Of a stretch of DNA of 64,000 nt, positions 7,285-14,894 are shown piece by piece. A program made the translations under genes and the position numbers. Where the stretch lies: the IMG/VR virus record IMGVR_UViG_3300005435_000020, positions 1 through 64,000 of that record; one strand, 5' to 3'. The notes beneath the pieces are model-generated. The model saw only the letters and a program-made list of their open reading frames with translations, was not told the origin of the DNA and did not search any database. Position 1 is the first letter of the stretch. Every line of letters starts with the position of its first letter. This stretch comes from a virus.

Positions 7285-7426
7285 TAAGACGAGGGCTCTT
7301 TGGCTAGCGATAATCACTGCCCAGCTTGTCGGCTTGGCGTTTGTCTGGATGCCAGCTATCGCCCCTGGAGTGCTTGTAGGAGTGCTCATTGTCCTGTTTG
7401 TGATGTTGGTTGTGGTGACGAAGTGA
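7274..7426 (+). CDS. Small two-helix membrane protein
   Basis: This 50-aa ORF starts at ATG 7274 inside the end of the Mom-like gene and stops in a TGATG overlap with the next start. It is nearly all hydrophobic after a short basic start (MEVSKTRALWLAIITA), with two predicted helices split by MPAIAPG. A cysteine-rich reading of the same DNA in another frame is rejected. Function is unknown. Confidence 0.6.
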   Translation: MEVSKTRALWLAIITAQLVGLAFVWMPAIAPGVLVGVLIVLFVMLVVVTK

Positions 7427-7725
7427 TGAATAAGCCAACAGACTACTTCGTGGAGTATGCACACCAGGGACTCTATCAATCAGAATTGAAACGTGTTGGT
7501 GGCGTGGAGGATAGCGTAGACCCTAGCCGATTCATGACCTACTGCAACGCCACATCACTCAGGGATGCAAGGAGGATTGCCAACACACGACAAATCAAGA
7601 AGGCTGCTGGCGGCACTACACGTTTCATCTATCATCGCAGCAATATCGAGGAGATTCCTCCTAGTGGGCAATTCGGGACGACAACCTACGAATATGACGT
7701 GGAGTTTGTGGAAGACGTAGATTAG
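7426..7725 (+). CDS. Hypothetical 99-aa protein
   Basis: ATG 7426 overlaps the preceding stop. The frame is open upstream to 7300, but that part runs out of frame through the membrane-protein gene. The protein is hydrophilic and ends acidic (YDVEFVEDVD). It is the last gene before the tRNA. Confidence 0.6.
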   Translation: MNKPTDYFVEYAHQGLYQSELKRVGGVEDSVDPSRFMTYCNATSLRDARRIANTRQIKKAAGGTTRFIYHRSNIEEIPPSGQFGTTTYEYDVEFVEDVD

Positions 7726-7730
7726 TAATG

Positions 7731-7803
7731 GCCCCTGTAACTCATCGGTTAGAGTAAGGTCCTTATAAGACCTAAGTAGGTGGTTCAATTCCACCCAGGG
7801 GCA
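7731..7803 (+). tRNA. tRNA-Ile (anticodon UAU)
   Basis: A full cloverleaf can be drawn: acceptor GCCCCTG pairs with CAGGGGC, D-stem ACTC with GAGT, anticodon stem AGGTC with GACCT around loop CTTATAA, and T-stem GGTGG with CCACC. The anticodon TAT reads AUA isoleucine codons directly, with no need for lysidine modification of a CAU anticodon. The discriminator is A, and CCA is not encoded (ACCG follows). It lies in sense orientation between two protein genes, so it may be processed from the mRNA. Confidence 0.92.
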
Positions 7804-7832
7804 CCGTAGTTTGTACCGTAGAAAGGAATGAC

Positions 7833-8537
7833 TTGAGGGTTATTGCTGAGGCAGAGGGTTATCAGTTTGGCATCGGTTGCAATGGAGACGGTAAATATCA
7901 GATACATCTGAGGCGTTTTATTGCTTCTTCCGACACACGAGTATGTTATGTTGGCGAGTGGGAGCCCTATCGTAATGGTACTGGTAGCGATGAAGACGAA
8001 AGCTTGATCATCCGTCGCTTTGCGAAGAGACTTGCTCACGACACGCATCCTACCGCCACTGACCTCTATGAAGCAGCCGTAGATCACATCAACTGGACCC
8101 TCCCTGAGAGTGAGAGGCGCTACGACAAAGAGAAGTATGACCTCCTTAGGAGTGAAGGAAGAGTATTCTGGGCTGGCGTCGAGGATCGTGTCAACGTGAC
8201 GACGTGGAAGCGTGGCACTTACACCATCAGGGACATAGAAGGCGGCTCCGAAGACGTAGTAGGACATGTGTCTAGACATTTCGGAATTACCGGAACCGCG
8301 ACGCGAGGCAAGGTCAAAGACGTCTGGACCATCACCCACTTGCCGACAGGCTTCAAGGTTGGCCCCAAATTTTCCTCCCTTTTCGAGGCTAAACTCCACG
8401 TCATGGCTTTGCAGTCTCCAGGCTTGGACTGGAGCTTCACTGATCCTAAGGCCATCACACCCGCGATGCATAGTCGTGTGGCGGCTATCCGCGATGCTTG
8501 GAATGAGAAACTTTTGCCAGTCACGGAAAAGGGCTAA
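7833..8537 (+). CDS. Hypothetical 234-aa protein
   Basis: It starts at TTG with GAAAGGAATG upstream, 30 nt after the tRNA. No domain is recognised. The sequence is mixed, with a helical middle (DEDESLIIRRFAKRLAHDTH) and beta-rich C-terminal half (TWKRGTYTIRDIEGGSEDVV). It is the largest gene in this early segment; the next gene begins 3 nt after its stop. Confidence 0.65.
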   Translation: MRVIAEAEGYQFGIGCNGDGKYQIHLRRFIASSDTRVCYVGEWEPYRNGTGSDEDESLIIRRFAKRLAHDTHPTATDLYEAAVDHINWTLPESERRYDKEKYDLLRSEGRVFWAGVEDRVNVTTWKRGTYTIRDIEGGSEDVVGHVSRHFGITGTATRGKVKDVWTITHLPTGFKVGPKFSSLFEAKLHVMALQSPGLDWSFTDPKAITPAMHSRVAAIRDAWNEKLLPVTEKG

Positions 8538-8540
8538 ACG

Positions 8541-8762
8541 TTGACTGGTGCGGATTCGGCACAGGAGCTAACTCCGGCGCAGTGGCTGGAGAGTGTGTCG
8601 GCTAGACCCCACAATGTCCTCGATACCGACTGCCTGCTCACGGCTCAGGGACTGCTTGAGGCGACGGAGGAGCAGAGACAAGCAATACCCTACCAGCACC
8701 AGAGCCTCTATCTCTTCTTAGTGGCACTCTTCACCCTCATCCGAAAGATAGCAAGATGGTAA
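8541..8762 (+). CDS. Hypothetical 73-aa protein, possible C-terminal membrane helix
   Basis: It starts at TTG, 3 nt after the previous stop. The C-terminus SLYLFLVALFTLIRKIARW could insert in a membrane. The first codons contain a dispersed dyad repeat (8547-8563). It overlaps the next gene by 7 nt. Function is unknown. Confidence 0.55.
   Translation: MTGADSAQELTPAQWLESVSARPHNVLDTDCLLTAQGLLEATEEQRQAIPYQHQSLYLFLVALFTLIRKIARW
8547..8563 (+). promoter_or_regulatory. Dyad repeat site inside coding DNA
   Basis: GGTGCG-GATTC-GGCACA, forward orientation, just after the TTG start of the 8541 gene. It shares TGCGGATTCGGCACAG with sites at 25411 and 49506. Confidence 0.6.
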
Positions 8763-9016
8763 AGACATATCCCGAGGCCCTCGATTTATTCCTTGAGCAG
8801 TGGCCCAACAAGCCCTGGACTGTCGGCGGCGCTAACTATGACAAATTCAATCCCGAGAGGAAGAGTTACCGACACGCCATGGAGGCAGCCCTGGGAGGCG
8901 AGACGGCGGTGAAAATCGAGGGGATGTTCACCAAGGGGACCAGCATTTTGTTTGGGAGCCTGACGTTGAGGCTCCGACGAGGGAAATGGCAAGTCGAGAA
9001 AATCAAGACAGTATAG
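8756..9016 (+). CDS. Hypothetical 86-aa protein
   Basis: ATG 8756 overlaps the preceding gene. The sequence suggests a small alpha/beta fold (YPEALDLFLEQWPNKPWTVGG then SLTLRLRRGKWQVEKIK). No family is recognised. It ends 4 nt before a strong promoter. Confidence 0.58.
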   Translation: MVKTYPEALDLFLEQWPNKPWTVGGANYDKFNPERKSYRHAMEAALGGETAVKIEGMFTKGTSILFGSLTLRLRRGKWQVEKIKTV

Positions 9017-9020
9017 CCTA

Positions 9021-9050
9021 TTGACAAGAACCGAATATTCATGGTAGTAT
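9021..9050 (+). promoter_or_regulatory. Sigma70-type promoter, TTGACA-N18-TAGTAT
   Basis: TTGACA at 9021-9026 and TAGTAT at 9045-9050 with an 18-base spacer; the -10 is preceded by CATGG. It drives the 9084 and 9447 genes. Confidence 0.82.
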
Positions 9051-9083
9051 TATTATAGGTCATGAATTGAGAAGGAGAAGAGC

Positions 9084-9443
9084 ATGGAAACGTCGAGGCC
9101 AACACCTGAAGAAATCCTGAAACTAGCAGCCGAATATGCACCAACATTTTATTTCATAGCCGACAGGTCTGGCCTCCACATCTTGGAGACGGCTGCCGAG
9201 ACCAGCGGGAGCTACTGGTGGTATAGAACCAAGGATGCGGAAGAGAAAGTAGAGGCGGCGATGGAAGCAGCTAGCCTCGCGGCAGACTGCCTCTACTATG
9301 ACATCAATAACCTGCCGGAAAATGACCCAGACATTGCCTTGATCTTCCGTCTCGCCACCTTGGGGGTGGAGGACTTGAAGAAAATCAATGCGAGGCTCTT
9401 CCCATTGAAGTACCTGCGTGATGACGTTTTGGATAAAGGATAA
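9084..9443 (+). CDS. Hypothetical acidic 119-aa protein
   Basis: ATG 9084 follows GAAGGAGAAGAG. The protein is acidic and helical (DAEEKVEAAMEAASLAADCL). No family is recognised. It is first in a two-gene unit from the 9021 promoter. Confidence 0.65.
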   Translation: METSRPTPEEILKLAAEYAPTFYFIADRSGLHILETAAETSGSYWWYRTKDAEEKVEAAMEAASLAADCLYYDINNLPENDPDIALIFRLATLGVEDLKKINARLFPLKYLRDDVLDKG

Positions 9444-9446
9444 AGC

Positions 9447-9797
9447 ATGAAAAGCCTACACACCGCACAACAGCGTGTCCCTCCCCTTGACCACCTTGAG
9501 AAGGTCAAGGACATAATCGCAGACCCTTCGTTGTTCTTGTTTGGCACCGAGACTCCTGGCATCCAATATACGGGTGCCTTGTCTGACACTGGCAAGGCGT
9601 GTCAGCCGACGTCTGAGAATGCGTGTCGCTGGACCCTCCGGGGCGCAGTCCTGAAGACGGCACCCAATCTTGACCAGGCACACGAGACGCTAGTGTGGCT
9701 TGAGGAGACGGCTGCGAAACTTGACCTCGACGCAAACCTCCGCAACCCCATGAGCCACCTGACGGCACTCAAAATCCTCCGTGGGGCTATGCAATAG
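9447..9797 (+). CDS. Hypothetical protein, DUF6197-like motif
   Basis: ATG 9447 is 3 nt after the previous stop with AAAGGATAAAGC upstream. The segment SENACRWTLRGAVLKTA near residues 56-72 resembles the C.WC..GAL..A pattern of the DUF6197 phage/plasmid family. The assignment is tentative and no activity is known for that family. Confidence 0.6.
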   Translation: MKSLHTAQQRVPPLDHLEKVKDIIADPSLFLFGTETPGIQYTGALSDTGKACQPTSENACRWTLRGAVLKTAPNLDQAHETLVWLEETAAKLDLDANLRNPMSHLTALKILRGAMQ

Positions 9798-9831
9798 CCA
9801 CGTCAGTATGGTAGACTATCTACGTCGCTAT

Positions 9832-9848
9832 TATGCGGATTTGGCACA
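9832..9848 (+). promoter_or_regulatory. Dyad repeat site near a gene start
   Basis: TATGCG-GATTT-GGCACA ends 3 nt before the TTG start of the 9852 gene and lies downstream of a TAGACT -10-like element (9812-9817), a position suited to blocking transcription or initiation. Confidence 0.6.
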
Positions 9849-9851
9849 GCC

Positions 9852-10313
9852 TTGAGGCGCATAGATTTCCTGGTGCCGTGTGAAGGAGAAGACCACAAGG
9901 TAATACTCGCCGGAAACGGAGCCATGAGGCTTTGCCACCACCCACAGCCACATAGGGAGTTGTGGGTGCAGAAGGAGATGCAGCAGCGCATCCTCAAAGA
10001 CCTCTCGCCTTGTCTGATAGCTTTCCTCCATACGCATACAGACTATGTGCCCTACACGGCTGAGGAGCAGCTTCCAAACTATCTCCGATTTGCGATGGGG
10101 AATAGCATCAGGTGGCGCAAGAATATCCTCCGGTTTACCTACGGCGATAATATCTACAAGAGGACAAGGATTCGTCGGCATCCTGTAGTGCAAGATGGAG
10201 ACGGCTATTCGTTAGTAAATAAGGCAGAGACGTATCAAGCAGAAGTCGTGATGGCACCGGGGCACACCTACCTCGTGGCGGGTGGCAAGCCGATTATTGG
10301 GATACATTGGTAG
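9852..10313 (+). CDS. Hypothetical protein, distant family B relative
   Basis: This 153-aa protein starts at TTG 9852 with no clear Shine-Dalgarno site. Its N-terminus has C10-x4-H followed by a CHH triad (VPCEGEDHKVILAGNG then RLCHHP) and a later LSPC, mirroring the C..H, HH, C spacing of the family B array that begins at 11946. The LEIYPDADVSLC core is absent, so membership is only suggested. A shared metal-binding fold is inference. Confidence 0.58.
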   Translation: MRRIDFLVPCEGEDHKVILAGNGAMRLCHHPQPHRELWVQKEMQQRILKDLSPCLIAFLHTHTDYVPYTAEEQLPNYLRFAMGNSIRWRKNILRFTYGDNIYKRTRIRRHPVVQDGDGYSLVNKAETYQAEVVMAPGHTYLVAGGKPIIGIHW

Positions 10314-10321
10314 GAGAGACA

Positions 10322-10636
10322 TTGCATACTATCCTTGAGTCCATCCAAGCAGAGCAGAAGACCCTCCGAGACAGACTTGCCCTCCTCGATGAGATGGAGA
10401 GGATGATCCTCGCAGCCGACACGCCGCAGCCACCGAAGGTCCCCACCTACACCTTCGAGAGTGATAGCCGCCTTGGGCTCTTCCACCAGACGTGGCTTGT
10501 CAACGACGAGTGGCGCTGCACCTGCGAAGGCTTCACCTACCACGGCCACTGCAAGCACATCAGAAACGTCGAATCCGACGTCAGGATGGAGAAACTTCGC
10601 CGTGATCTCCGTATCGTGGCTGCTACCCGAAACTAG
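10322..10636 (+). CDS. SWIM zinc-finger protein
   Basis: I chose TTG 10322 with GGAGAG upstream. The 104-aa protein has an N-terminal helical/coiled segment (ILESIQAEQKTLRDRLALLDE) and a C-terminal SWIM finger CTCEGFTYHGHCKH, which fits CxC...CxH. SWIM fingers bind DNA or proteins; what this one binds is unknown. It ends just before the promoter of the moxR operon. Confidence 0.75.
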   Translation: MHTILESIQAEQKTLRDRLALLDEMERMILAADTPQPPKVPTYTFESDSRLGLFHQTWLVNDEWRCTCEGFTYHGHCKHIRNVESDVRMEKLRRDLRIVAATRN

Positions 10637-10643
10637 CAGCATC

Positions 10644-10672
10644 TTGTAGTATCACCATATTGGTGGTATACT
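10644..10672 (+). promoter_or_regulatory. Promoter of the moxR/family B operon
   Basis: TTGTAG at 10644-10649 and TATACT at 10667-10672 with a 17-base spacer and a TGG extended -10. A short dyad ACCA-TAT-TGGT (about 10653-10663) lies in the spacer. A second possible -10 (TATAAG, 10687-10692) is closer to the gene. Confidence 0.65.
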
Positions 10673-10706
10673 TATCTAATAGTCTGGTATAAGAAAAGGA
10701 GCTAGG

Positions 10707-11891
10707 TTGAGCAGTCCCACACACGTCGAAGCCGTTGCCCTCGCGGCGCAGGCGAGGATTCCGATTATCGCCTGGGGGGAGCCTGGTATCGGCAAGACCA
10801 GCGTGGTGTATGCACTGGGCAGGAAGCTGCAAAGGCCCACCCACGTCTTCGTGGGCTCCTACCACGAAGCGCAAGACCTCGGCTGGCCTGTCCTCGAAGA
10901 TAGGCCAAGGAAGCAGCGCAAGATCACGCAACGTCGCGTCTCACAGACGGGGCCAAGGCGCATGAAGCAGGCCATTGCCGAGTCTAAGATGCTTGTCAAG
11001 GTGGCACCGAAGTGGGGCATCGAGATTGTCGAGTTTGGTGATGGCATCGTCTTCCTTGATGAGTTTTCCAACACGGAACCGGCTGTGCAAGCCGTGATGC
11101 TCCAGCTTCTCTTCGAGGGAAAGCTTGGCGACTTGCAGTTTCCTAGCTCCGTGAGCTATATCGCGGCAGCTAACTCGGCAGACCAGGCTGCCAATGGCTT
11201 CAACCTTAGCTGGCCCCTCAAGAACCGCCTTGTCCACATCAACTGGGGGCTTGACATCGAGGGCTGGGTGCAGGGTGTCCTCTCGGATTTCCCCGCCGTG
11301 GAGTTTCCTATTCTTCCCGACAAGTGGCAAGAACACGCATTCTCCGAGAAGGCGCTGGTGGCCTCCTTTATCCAAAAGAAGCGTGACCAACTTCTCAGGA
11401 TGCCCACTGATCCGTCAGTGAATGCCTACCCGACGCCTCGAAGCTGGCACCACCTCGCCATCCCGCTGCTGGCGGCTTGCAAGTCCATCGGCAGGGACCA
11501 CAGCGACGACTTGACGGTGATGCTGCTTGATGGGTGTGTCGGCAACGCCTCAGGCAACGAGTTTCGGAGCTACGTCAAGGCGCTGGACCTGCCGGACCCC
11601 GAAGTGCTCCTCGCCAATCCCGCAGAGTGGTCCGTGTGGGCCAAAGGGAAGCGTGGAGACCAAATCCACGCTTCCCTCAACACCATGGCGACGGCAGTGA
11701 GGGGCAACAATACGAAGCCTCGCTGGGAATCCGGCTGGGAAATCGTCATCAGGGCTGCGAAGGAGGGCCACAAGCCGCCTGCACTCCTGGCGGGGAATGT
11801 CCTGGCAGGTAAGAAGCCCACCAACGACGCAAAGTACCCAGATGTCGAGGACATCTTCGGGAAGGTCAATCAACTAGCGAAGGCAAGCTAG
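10707..11891 (+). CDS. MoxR-type AAA+ ATPase
   Basis: It starts at TTG after AGGAGC. The 394-aa protein has Walker A GEPGIGKT at residues 24-31, Walker B GIVFLDEF at 113-120, a sensor-1 asparagine in AAANSAD (about 156) and an arginine-finger-like NR at 173-174. MoxR ATPases act as remodelling chaperones and typically work with a VWA-domain partner encoded nearby. Here the likely partner is the VWA/peptidase protein at 14885, separated from it by eight family B genes. The ATPase core is complete, so it should be active. Confidence 0.85.
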   Translation: MSSPTHVEAVALAAQARIPIIAWGEPGIGKTSVVYALGRKLQRPTHVFVGSYHEAQDLGWPVLEDRPRKQRKITQRRVSQTGPRRMKQAIAESKMLVKVAPKWGIEIVEFGDGIVFLDEFSNTEPAVQAVMLQLLFEGKLGDLQFPSSVSYIAAANSADQAANGFNLSWPLKNRLVHINWGLDIEGWVQGVLSDFPAVEFPILPDKWQEHAFSEKALVASFIQKKRDQLLRMPTDPSVNAYPTPRSWHHLAIPLLAACKSIGRDHSDDLTVMLLDGCVGNASGNEFRSYVKALDLPDPEVLLANPAEWSVWAKGKRGDQIHASLNTMATAVRGNNTKPRWESGWEIVIRAAKEGHKPPALLAGNVLAGKKPTNDAKYPDVEDIFGKVNQLAKAS

Positions 11892-11896
11892 TATCG

Positions 11897-11927
11897 AGGG
11901 GGCAGGTTCCGAAAGGGCCTGCCCCTT
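11897..11927 (+). terminator. Attenuator-like hairpin after moxR
   Basis: AGGGGGCAGG (11897-11906) pairs with CCTGCCCCTT (11918-11927), 10 bp including one wobble, loop 11 nt. No U-tract follows, so it more likely attenuates or protects the mRNA than terminates it. Confidence 0.55.
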
Positions 11928-11945
11928 CTGGTATGAGGACACAAC

Positions 11946-12320
11946 ATGATCCCCTACAAAGCCGATGTACCAGCCTGCTGTCCTCGCCACGAGGGTGTCA
12001 TCACGCTAGACACGGGTGTGGTTGCCGCCTCACCTGTGCCCTTACTGGCAGAGAACCTACACATCCTCGATATCTTCCCCGACGCAGATGTATGCGAATG
12101 TGTTATCGCAACGGCAATAACAATCAATATAATGGACACAAAGCATGCGACGATGTATGAAATGAGAAACCTGACAGTTGCTGTGTTTTTCCAGGATGGT
12201 GTGTGGCTTGCAAGGGTTGTCTCGAATTTAGGCAAAGACAGTCAGAAATACCACATACTGGAACACGACATGGAGGGCCGACGCCTCCTCACCTACCAAC
12301 CAGCGAGATATACACAATGA
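11946..12320 (+). CDS. Family B protein 1 (C-H-H-C, IFPDADV core)
   Basis: This 124-aa protein starts at ATG. It carries ACCPRHEG near the N-terminus and ENLHILDIFPDADVCEC at about residues 37-53. The middle histidines of the family are missing, so the metal site would be incomplete. It is the first copy after moxR and ends in an ATGA overlap with copy 2. Function is unknown. Confidence 0.75.
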   Translation: MIPYKADVPACCPRHEGVITLDTGVVAASPVPLLAENLHILDIFPDADVCECVIATAITINIMDTKHATMYEMRNLTVAVFFQDGVWLARVVSNLGKDSQKYHILEHDMEGRRLLTYQPARYTQ

Positions 12321-12691
12321 ATACCATCACGGTGTCTTGCTTCTGCACACACCAAGGAGCAGACTATCATCCCCCAACTATCATCGAGAAACGAAAAATA
12401 GTCGCGGAGGGCCATCCTGGGCTCAAAGAAAGCCTCGCCTATCTCGAAATCTACCCACAGGCAGACGTGGACCTCTGCACCCTCGCCATCTCCGTCATCA
12501 TGAAACGCTGGAGATCAGTCTGCCAGGCGGGGAAGTACATGAAGAAATACGACGACAGGACACCGTATCGGGTCATCCTCATCAAGACTGAAGACGACGA
12601 AGGCTACGACGTCAGGCTTTCCTACGTCTACACGAAGTCCTGCATGAAAAACAATAACATCCCGAAGATTACGTGGAAGCATCATCCATGA
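12317..12691 (+). CDS. Family B protein 2
   Basis: ATG 12317 is in an ATGA overlap; longer upstream extension is rejected. The 124-aa protein has CFCTHQG at the N-terminus, a histidine in EGHPGL and the core SLAYLEIYPQADVDLC. The C-terminal 60 residues are variable and beta-rich. Function is unknown; a compact zinc fold is inferred. Confidence 0.78.
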   Translation: MNTITVSCFCTHQGADYHPPTIIEKRKIVAEGHPGLKESLAYLEIYPQADVDLCTLAISVIMKRWRSVCQAGKYMKKYDDRTPYRVILIKTEDDEGYDVRLSYVYTKSCMKNNNIPKITWKHHP

Positions 12692-13047
12692 CAACCGTCT
12701 ACATCCCCCCTATCTGCGGCTGTCACGAAGGCAGCACCGTTGTCCTTGATGGCAAGGTTACGCATACGAGTTGTCCTACACTCCTGGAGGAGTTGGCAGT
12801 GCTAGACATCTACCCGCAGGCAGATGTGAGCCTCTGCGCCGTTTCCGTGATAGAAATACTCAAGGGCTGGGGCAGCTACTACCCAGGTCTGAGGAGGACC
12901 AGGGTAGGAGGCGCATTCAAAAGCATAGCCATGGATATCATGACGCCTTGGGATGACTTCGACAAGGACAATGTTGTGCAATCAAGGAATGTCTTTGTGG
13001 CGTTTCGAGATGTGAACACGAGACCTCTATGGCATGGCATGGAGTAG
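12688..13047 (+). CDS. Family B protein 3
   Basis: ATG 12688 is in an ATGA overlap. The 119-aa protein has ICGCHEGS, a TSCP segment where other copies have HH, and the core EELAVLDIYPQADVSLC. The first metal-ligand pair is C-x-CH and the HH position is Cys, consistent with ligand exchange in a zinc site. Function is unknown. Confidence 0.78.
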   Translation: MTTVYIPPICGCHEGSTVVLDGKVTHTSCPTLLEELAVLDIYPQADVSLCAVSVIEILKGWGSYYPGLRRTRVGGAFKSIAMDIMTPWDDFDKDNVVQSRNVFVAFRDVNTRPLWHGME

Positions 13048-13063
13048 GTGTAGGAAATATCCG

Positions 13064-13525
13064 ATGAAACGAGACCCAGAGAAAGCCATCGTGATACCGT
13101 CGCAATGCGAGTCCCACATGGGTGGCGGGACAGTGTTGTATGAGGGTAAGGTACTCTCGACGTGTCACGAAGGACTGGAGCAAGAGCTAGGGATAGAGGA
13201 TATCTACCCAGACGCCGATATCAGCAAATGTGCCCTCGCCGTCAAGGCTGCACTTGCTGCTCCCTGCGACTATTATCGAAGCAGAAACGTTTTCACCTTC
13301 ATTCAAGGAGACATCGCCGTGAAGGTCTCCTTCAGAGAGGTGACACTCGCATTTCTCGCTGAAGTGGAGATACAAGAGCTACTACCGCTGGATTACTACA
13401 GAAACATACTAGGTAGTATGTACCACACTGACTCTAAACGGTTAGCGTTACTTTCCGAGGTATTCAATGATCATTTTCCTTCCCCCGATATGCGACAAAC
13501 ACAAGGGCCTCACAAAAATCGTTGA
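13064..13525 (+). CDS. Family B protein 4, with C-terminal extension
   Basis: ATG 13064 has AGGA upstream. The 153-aa protein has SQCESHMGG, STCHEGLEQEL and the core IEDIYPDADISKC. It is longer than its siblings; its last 20 residues are read through the first 59 nt of the next gene, so the true C-terminus may have been altered by a late frameshift. Function is unknown. Confidence 0.72.
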   Translation: MKRDPEKAIVIPSQCESHMGGGTVLYEGKVLSTCHEGLEQELGIEDIYPDADISKCALAVKAALAAPCDYYRSRNVFTFIQGDIAVKVSFREVTLAFLAEVEIQELLPLDYYRNILGSMYHTDSKRLALLSEVFNDHFPSPDMRQTQGPHKNR

Positions 13526-13850
13526 TGGCGTGATCACAGCGAGTGACCACGATGGTCTGAAAACCGAAGTCGATGCCTACGAGATATTCGACGGGGTGAT
13601 GCCCACTCGATGCACCCTCGCCACGAAGGTGGTGCTCAAAAACCCTCCCGACGACATGTACCCAATGAGAACCTACACATCCTATTATCTAGGATATATC
13701 TACACGATAAGCTACCATTACGACGGAGAAAAAGACATTTATCACACGAAGGTGACCATCTCCACGGAGTACTACGACTGTTGTGGAGGCGGATACCCCG
13801 ATTCTATCCAGATAATCCTGTCGCAGGATAGTCGTGATTATCTGAGCTAG
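13467..13850 (+). CDS. Family B protein 5, degenerate core
   Basis: ATG 13467 lies inside the end of copy 4. The 127-aa protein keeps ICDKHKG, SDHDGL and a terminal cysteine, but the hallmark PDADVSLC is replaced by FDGVMPTRC. The four putative ligands are retained while the core loop is not, suggesting the ligands matter more. Function is unknown. Confidence 0.7.
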   Translation: MIIFLPPICDKHKGLTKIVDGVITASDHDGLKTEVDAYEIFDGVMPTRCTLATKVVLKNPPDDMYPMRTYTSYYLGYIYTISYHYDGEKDIYHTKVTISTEYYDCCGGGYPDSIQIILSQDSRDYLS

Positions 13851-13885
13851 ATTTTCCAAATTTTTAGAAGGTTTTGGAGTAAGGA

Positions 13886-14230
13886 ATGGTCATTCCCTAT
13901 CCAACAAGGATATTCATGGACAACTGTGACGCGGAGTGCCATGAGTTGCATAATATTGGCACTCCATACGTCTGGTCTTCTCACCACGCGGGTCTACTTG
14001 AAGACGCAAAAATCTTTGATCTCTTCCCAGACGCCAATGTGTGCCTCTGCGCCAAGCTCCACGCTGTTGCTTCGCAGCGGGAGACGTGGTGGGGGTTCTA
14101 CCACGAGACAAAGCTATCGTCTCCGCTAATCATGTACAGGCTCAGTAGTGAGATTTTTTTGTCTGCTTGGATTGATACTACGGAGGGATTTCATGTGATG
14201 CAGAGGGAGAGTACCGGGAAGATTATATGA
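13886..14230 (+). CDS. Family B protein 6
   Basis: ATG 13886 or 13916 could be the start; both have AAGGA-type sites. The protein (114 aa from 13886) has CDAECHEL, SSHHAGLLED and the core KIFDLFPDANVCLC. It ends in an ATGA overlap with the next copy. A 35-nt gap precedes it, the longest between two copies before the VWA gene. Function is unknown. Confidence 0.75.
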   Translation: MVIPYPTRIFMDNCDAECHELHNIGTPYVWSSHHAGLLEDAKIFDLFPDANVCLCAKLHAVASQRETWWGFYHETKLSSPLIMYRLSSEIFLSAWIDTTEGFHVMQRESTGKII

Positions 14231-14550
14231 GTGACTTCATGCTCATCGTGAAAGACTGCTGCGGCGAGGACCACACCCTCCATGCGCTTCAGAATGGCTA
14301 TCCCTTTTATAAAAATAAGTGGCACGATAACCTTCACACCGATATTACAGTGCTGGGCCTTTACCCGGATGCCGACGTTTCAAACTGCGCCATCGTTGCC
14401 TACGCAGTCACACAAAAATGGAGTCATGTTGACGAGGGCTATCCGCTGTGGCATCCATTCTCTTATTACCTTTTTGTAGGTAGAGTGGTCATTGATGTCG
14501 AGCAGGACAGGTACGGCAATCTTCAAGCAGAAGTGAGCCGGATGAGGTGA
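14227..14550 (+). CDS. Family B protein 7
   Basis: ATG 14227 is in an ATGA overlap. The 107-aa protein shows the signature clearly: DCCGEDHTL, WHDNL and VLGLYPDADVSNC. C, H, H and C are all present. The C-terminal half is variable, with a hydrophobic strand (YYLFVGRVVIDV). Function is unknown. Confidence 0.8.
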   Translation: MSDFMLIVKDCCGEDHTLHALQNGYPFYKNKWHDNLHTDITVLGLYPDADVSNCAIVAYAVTQKWSHVDEGYPLWHPFSYYLFVGRVVIDVEQDRYGNLQAEVSRMR

Positions 14551-14894
14551 GCACTCAAATCTCTAGAGTAATAGTCTGTGATTGTGGTGATCAAGACCAC
14601 ACAATTTCATTGGAACATGGTAGACTAATATCAGGCCACCACGACATCCTAGGAGAGTTGGAGGTGCTGAGGGTCTACCCGCTGGCAGACATCAGCCTCT
14701 GTGCTGATTATGCACTGGCCCACGTAGCGTGTGGTTTTGGGAAGGAGCCGTGGGTACCGGGTTGGGAGTTACGTGACGTGACACACCTATGGGAACATCG
14801 ACAGAACCGTAGGAAGTGGATATTCGACTTGACATTTCGAGAAGAAAACACGACGACGAAAGTGTATAGCGCAAGGAAATTTTCATGGGAGTAG
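14547..14894 (+). CDS. Family B protein 8
   Basis: It starts at GTG 14547 in a GTGA overlap. The 115-aa protein has CDCGDQDHTI, SGHHDILGELEVL and RVYPLADISLC, a complete C-H-H-C set. Its end overlaps the start of the VWA/peptidase gene by 10 nt, tying the array translationally to that gene. Confidence 0.8.
   Translation: MSTQISRVIVCDCGDQDHTISLEHGRLISGHHDILGELEVLRVYPLADISLCADYALAHVACGFGKEPWVPGWELRDVTHLWEHRQNRRKWIFDLTFREENTTTKVYSARKFSWE

Noticed and set aside
7300-7425. Cysteine-rich N-terminal extension (CPAC, CPVC pairs) on the 7426 gene
   Set aside because: The same DNA encodes a clear two-helix membrane protein in another frame, and ATG 7426 overlaps its stop; the cysteines are a frame artefact.
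7785-8471. Minus-strand ORF of 228 codons overlapping the tRNA end
   Set aside because: It overlaps the tRNA and the opposite gene 7833-8537 and lacks a start signal.
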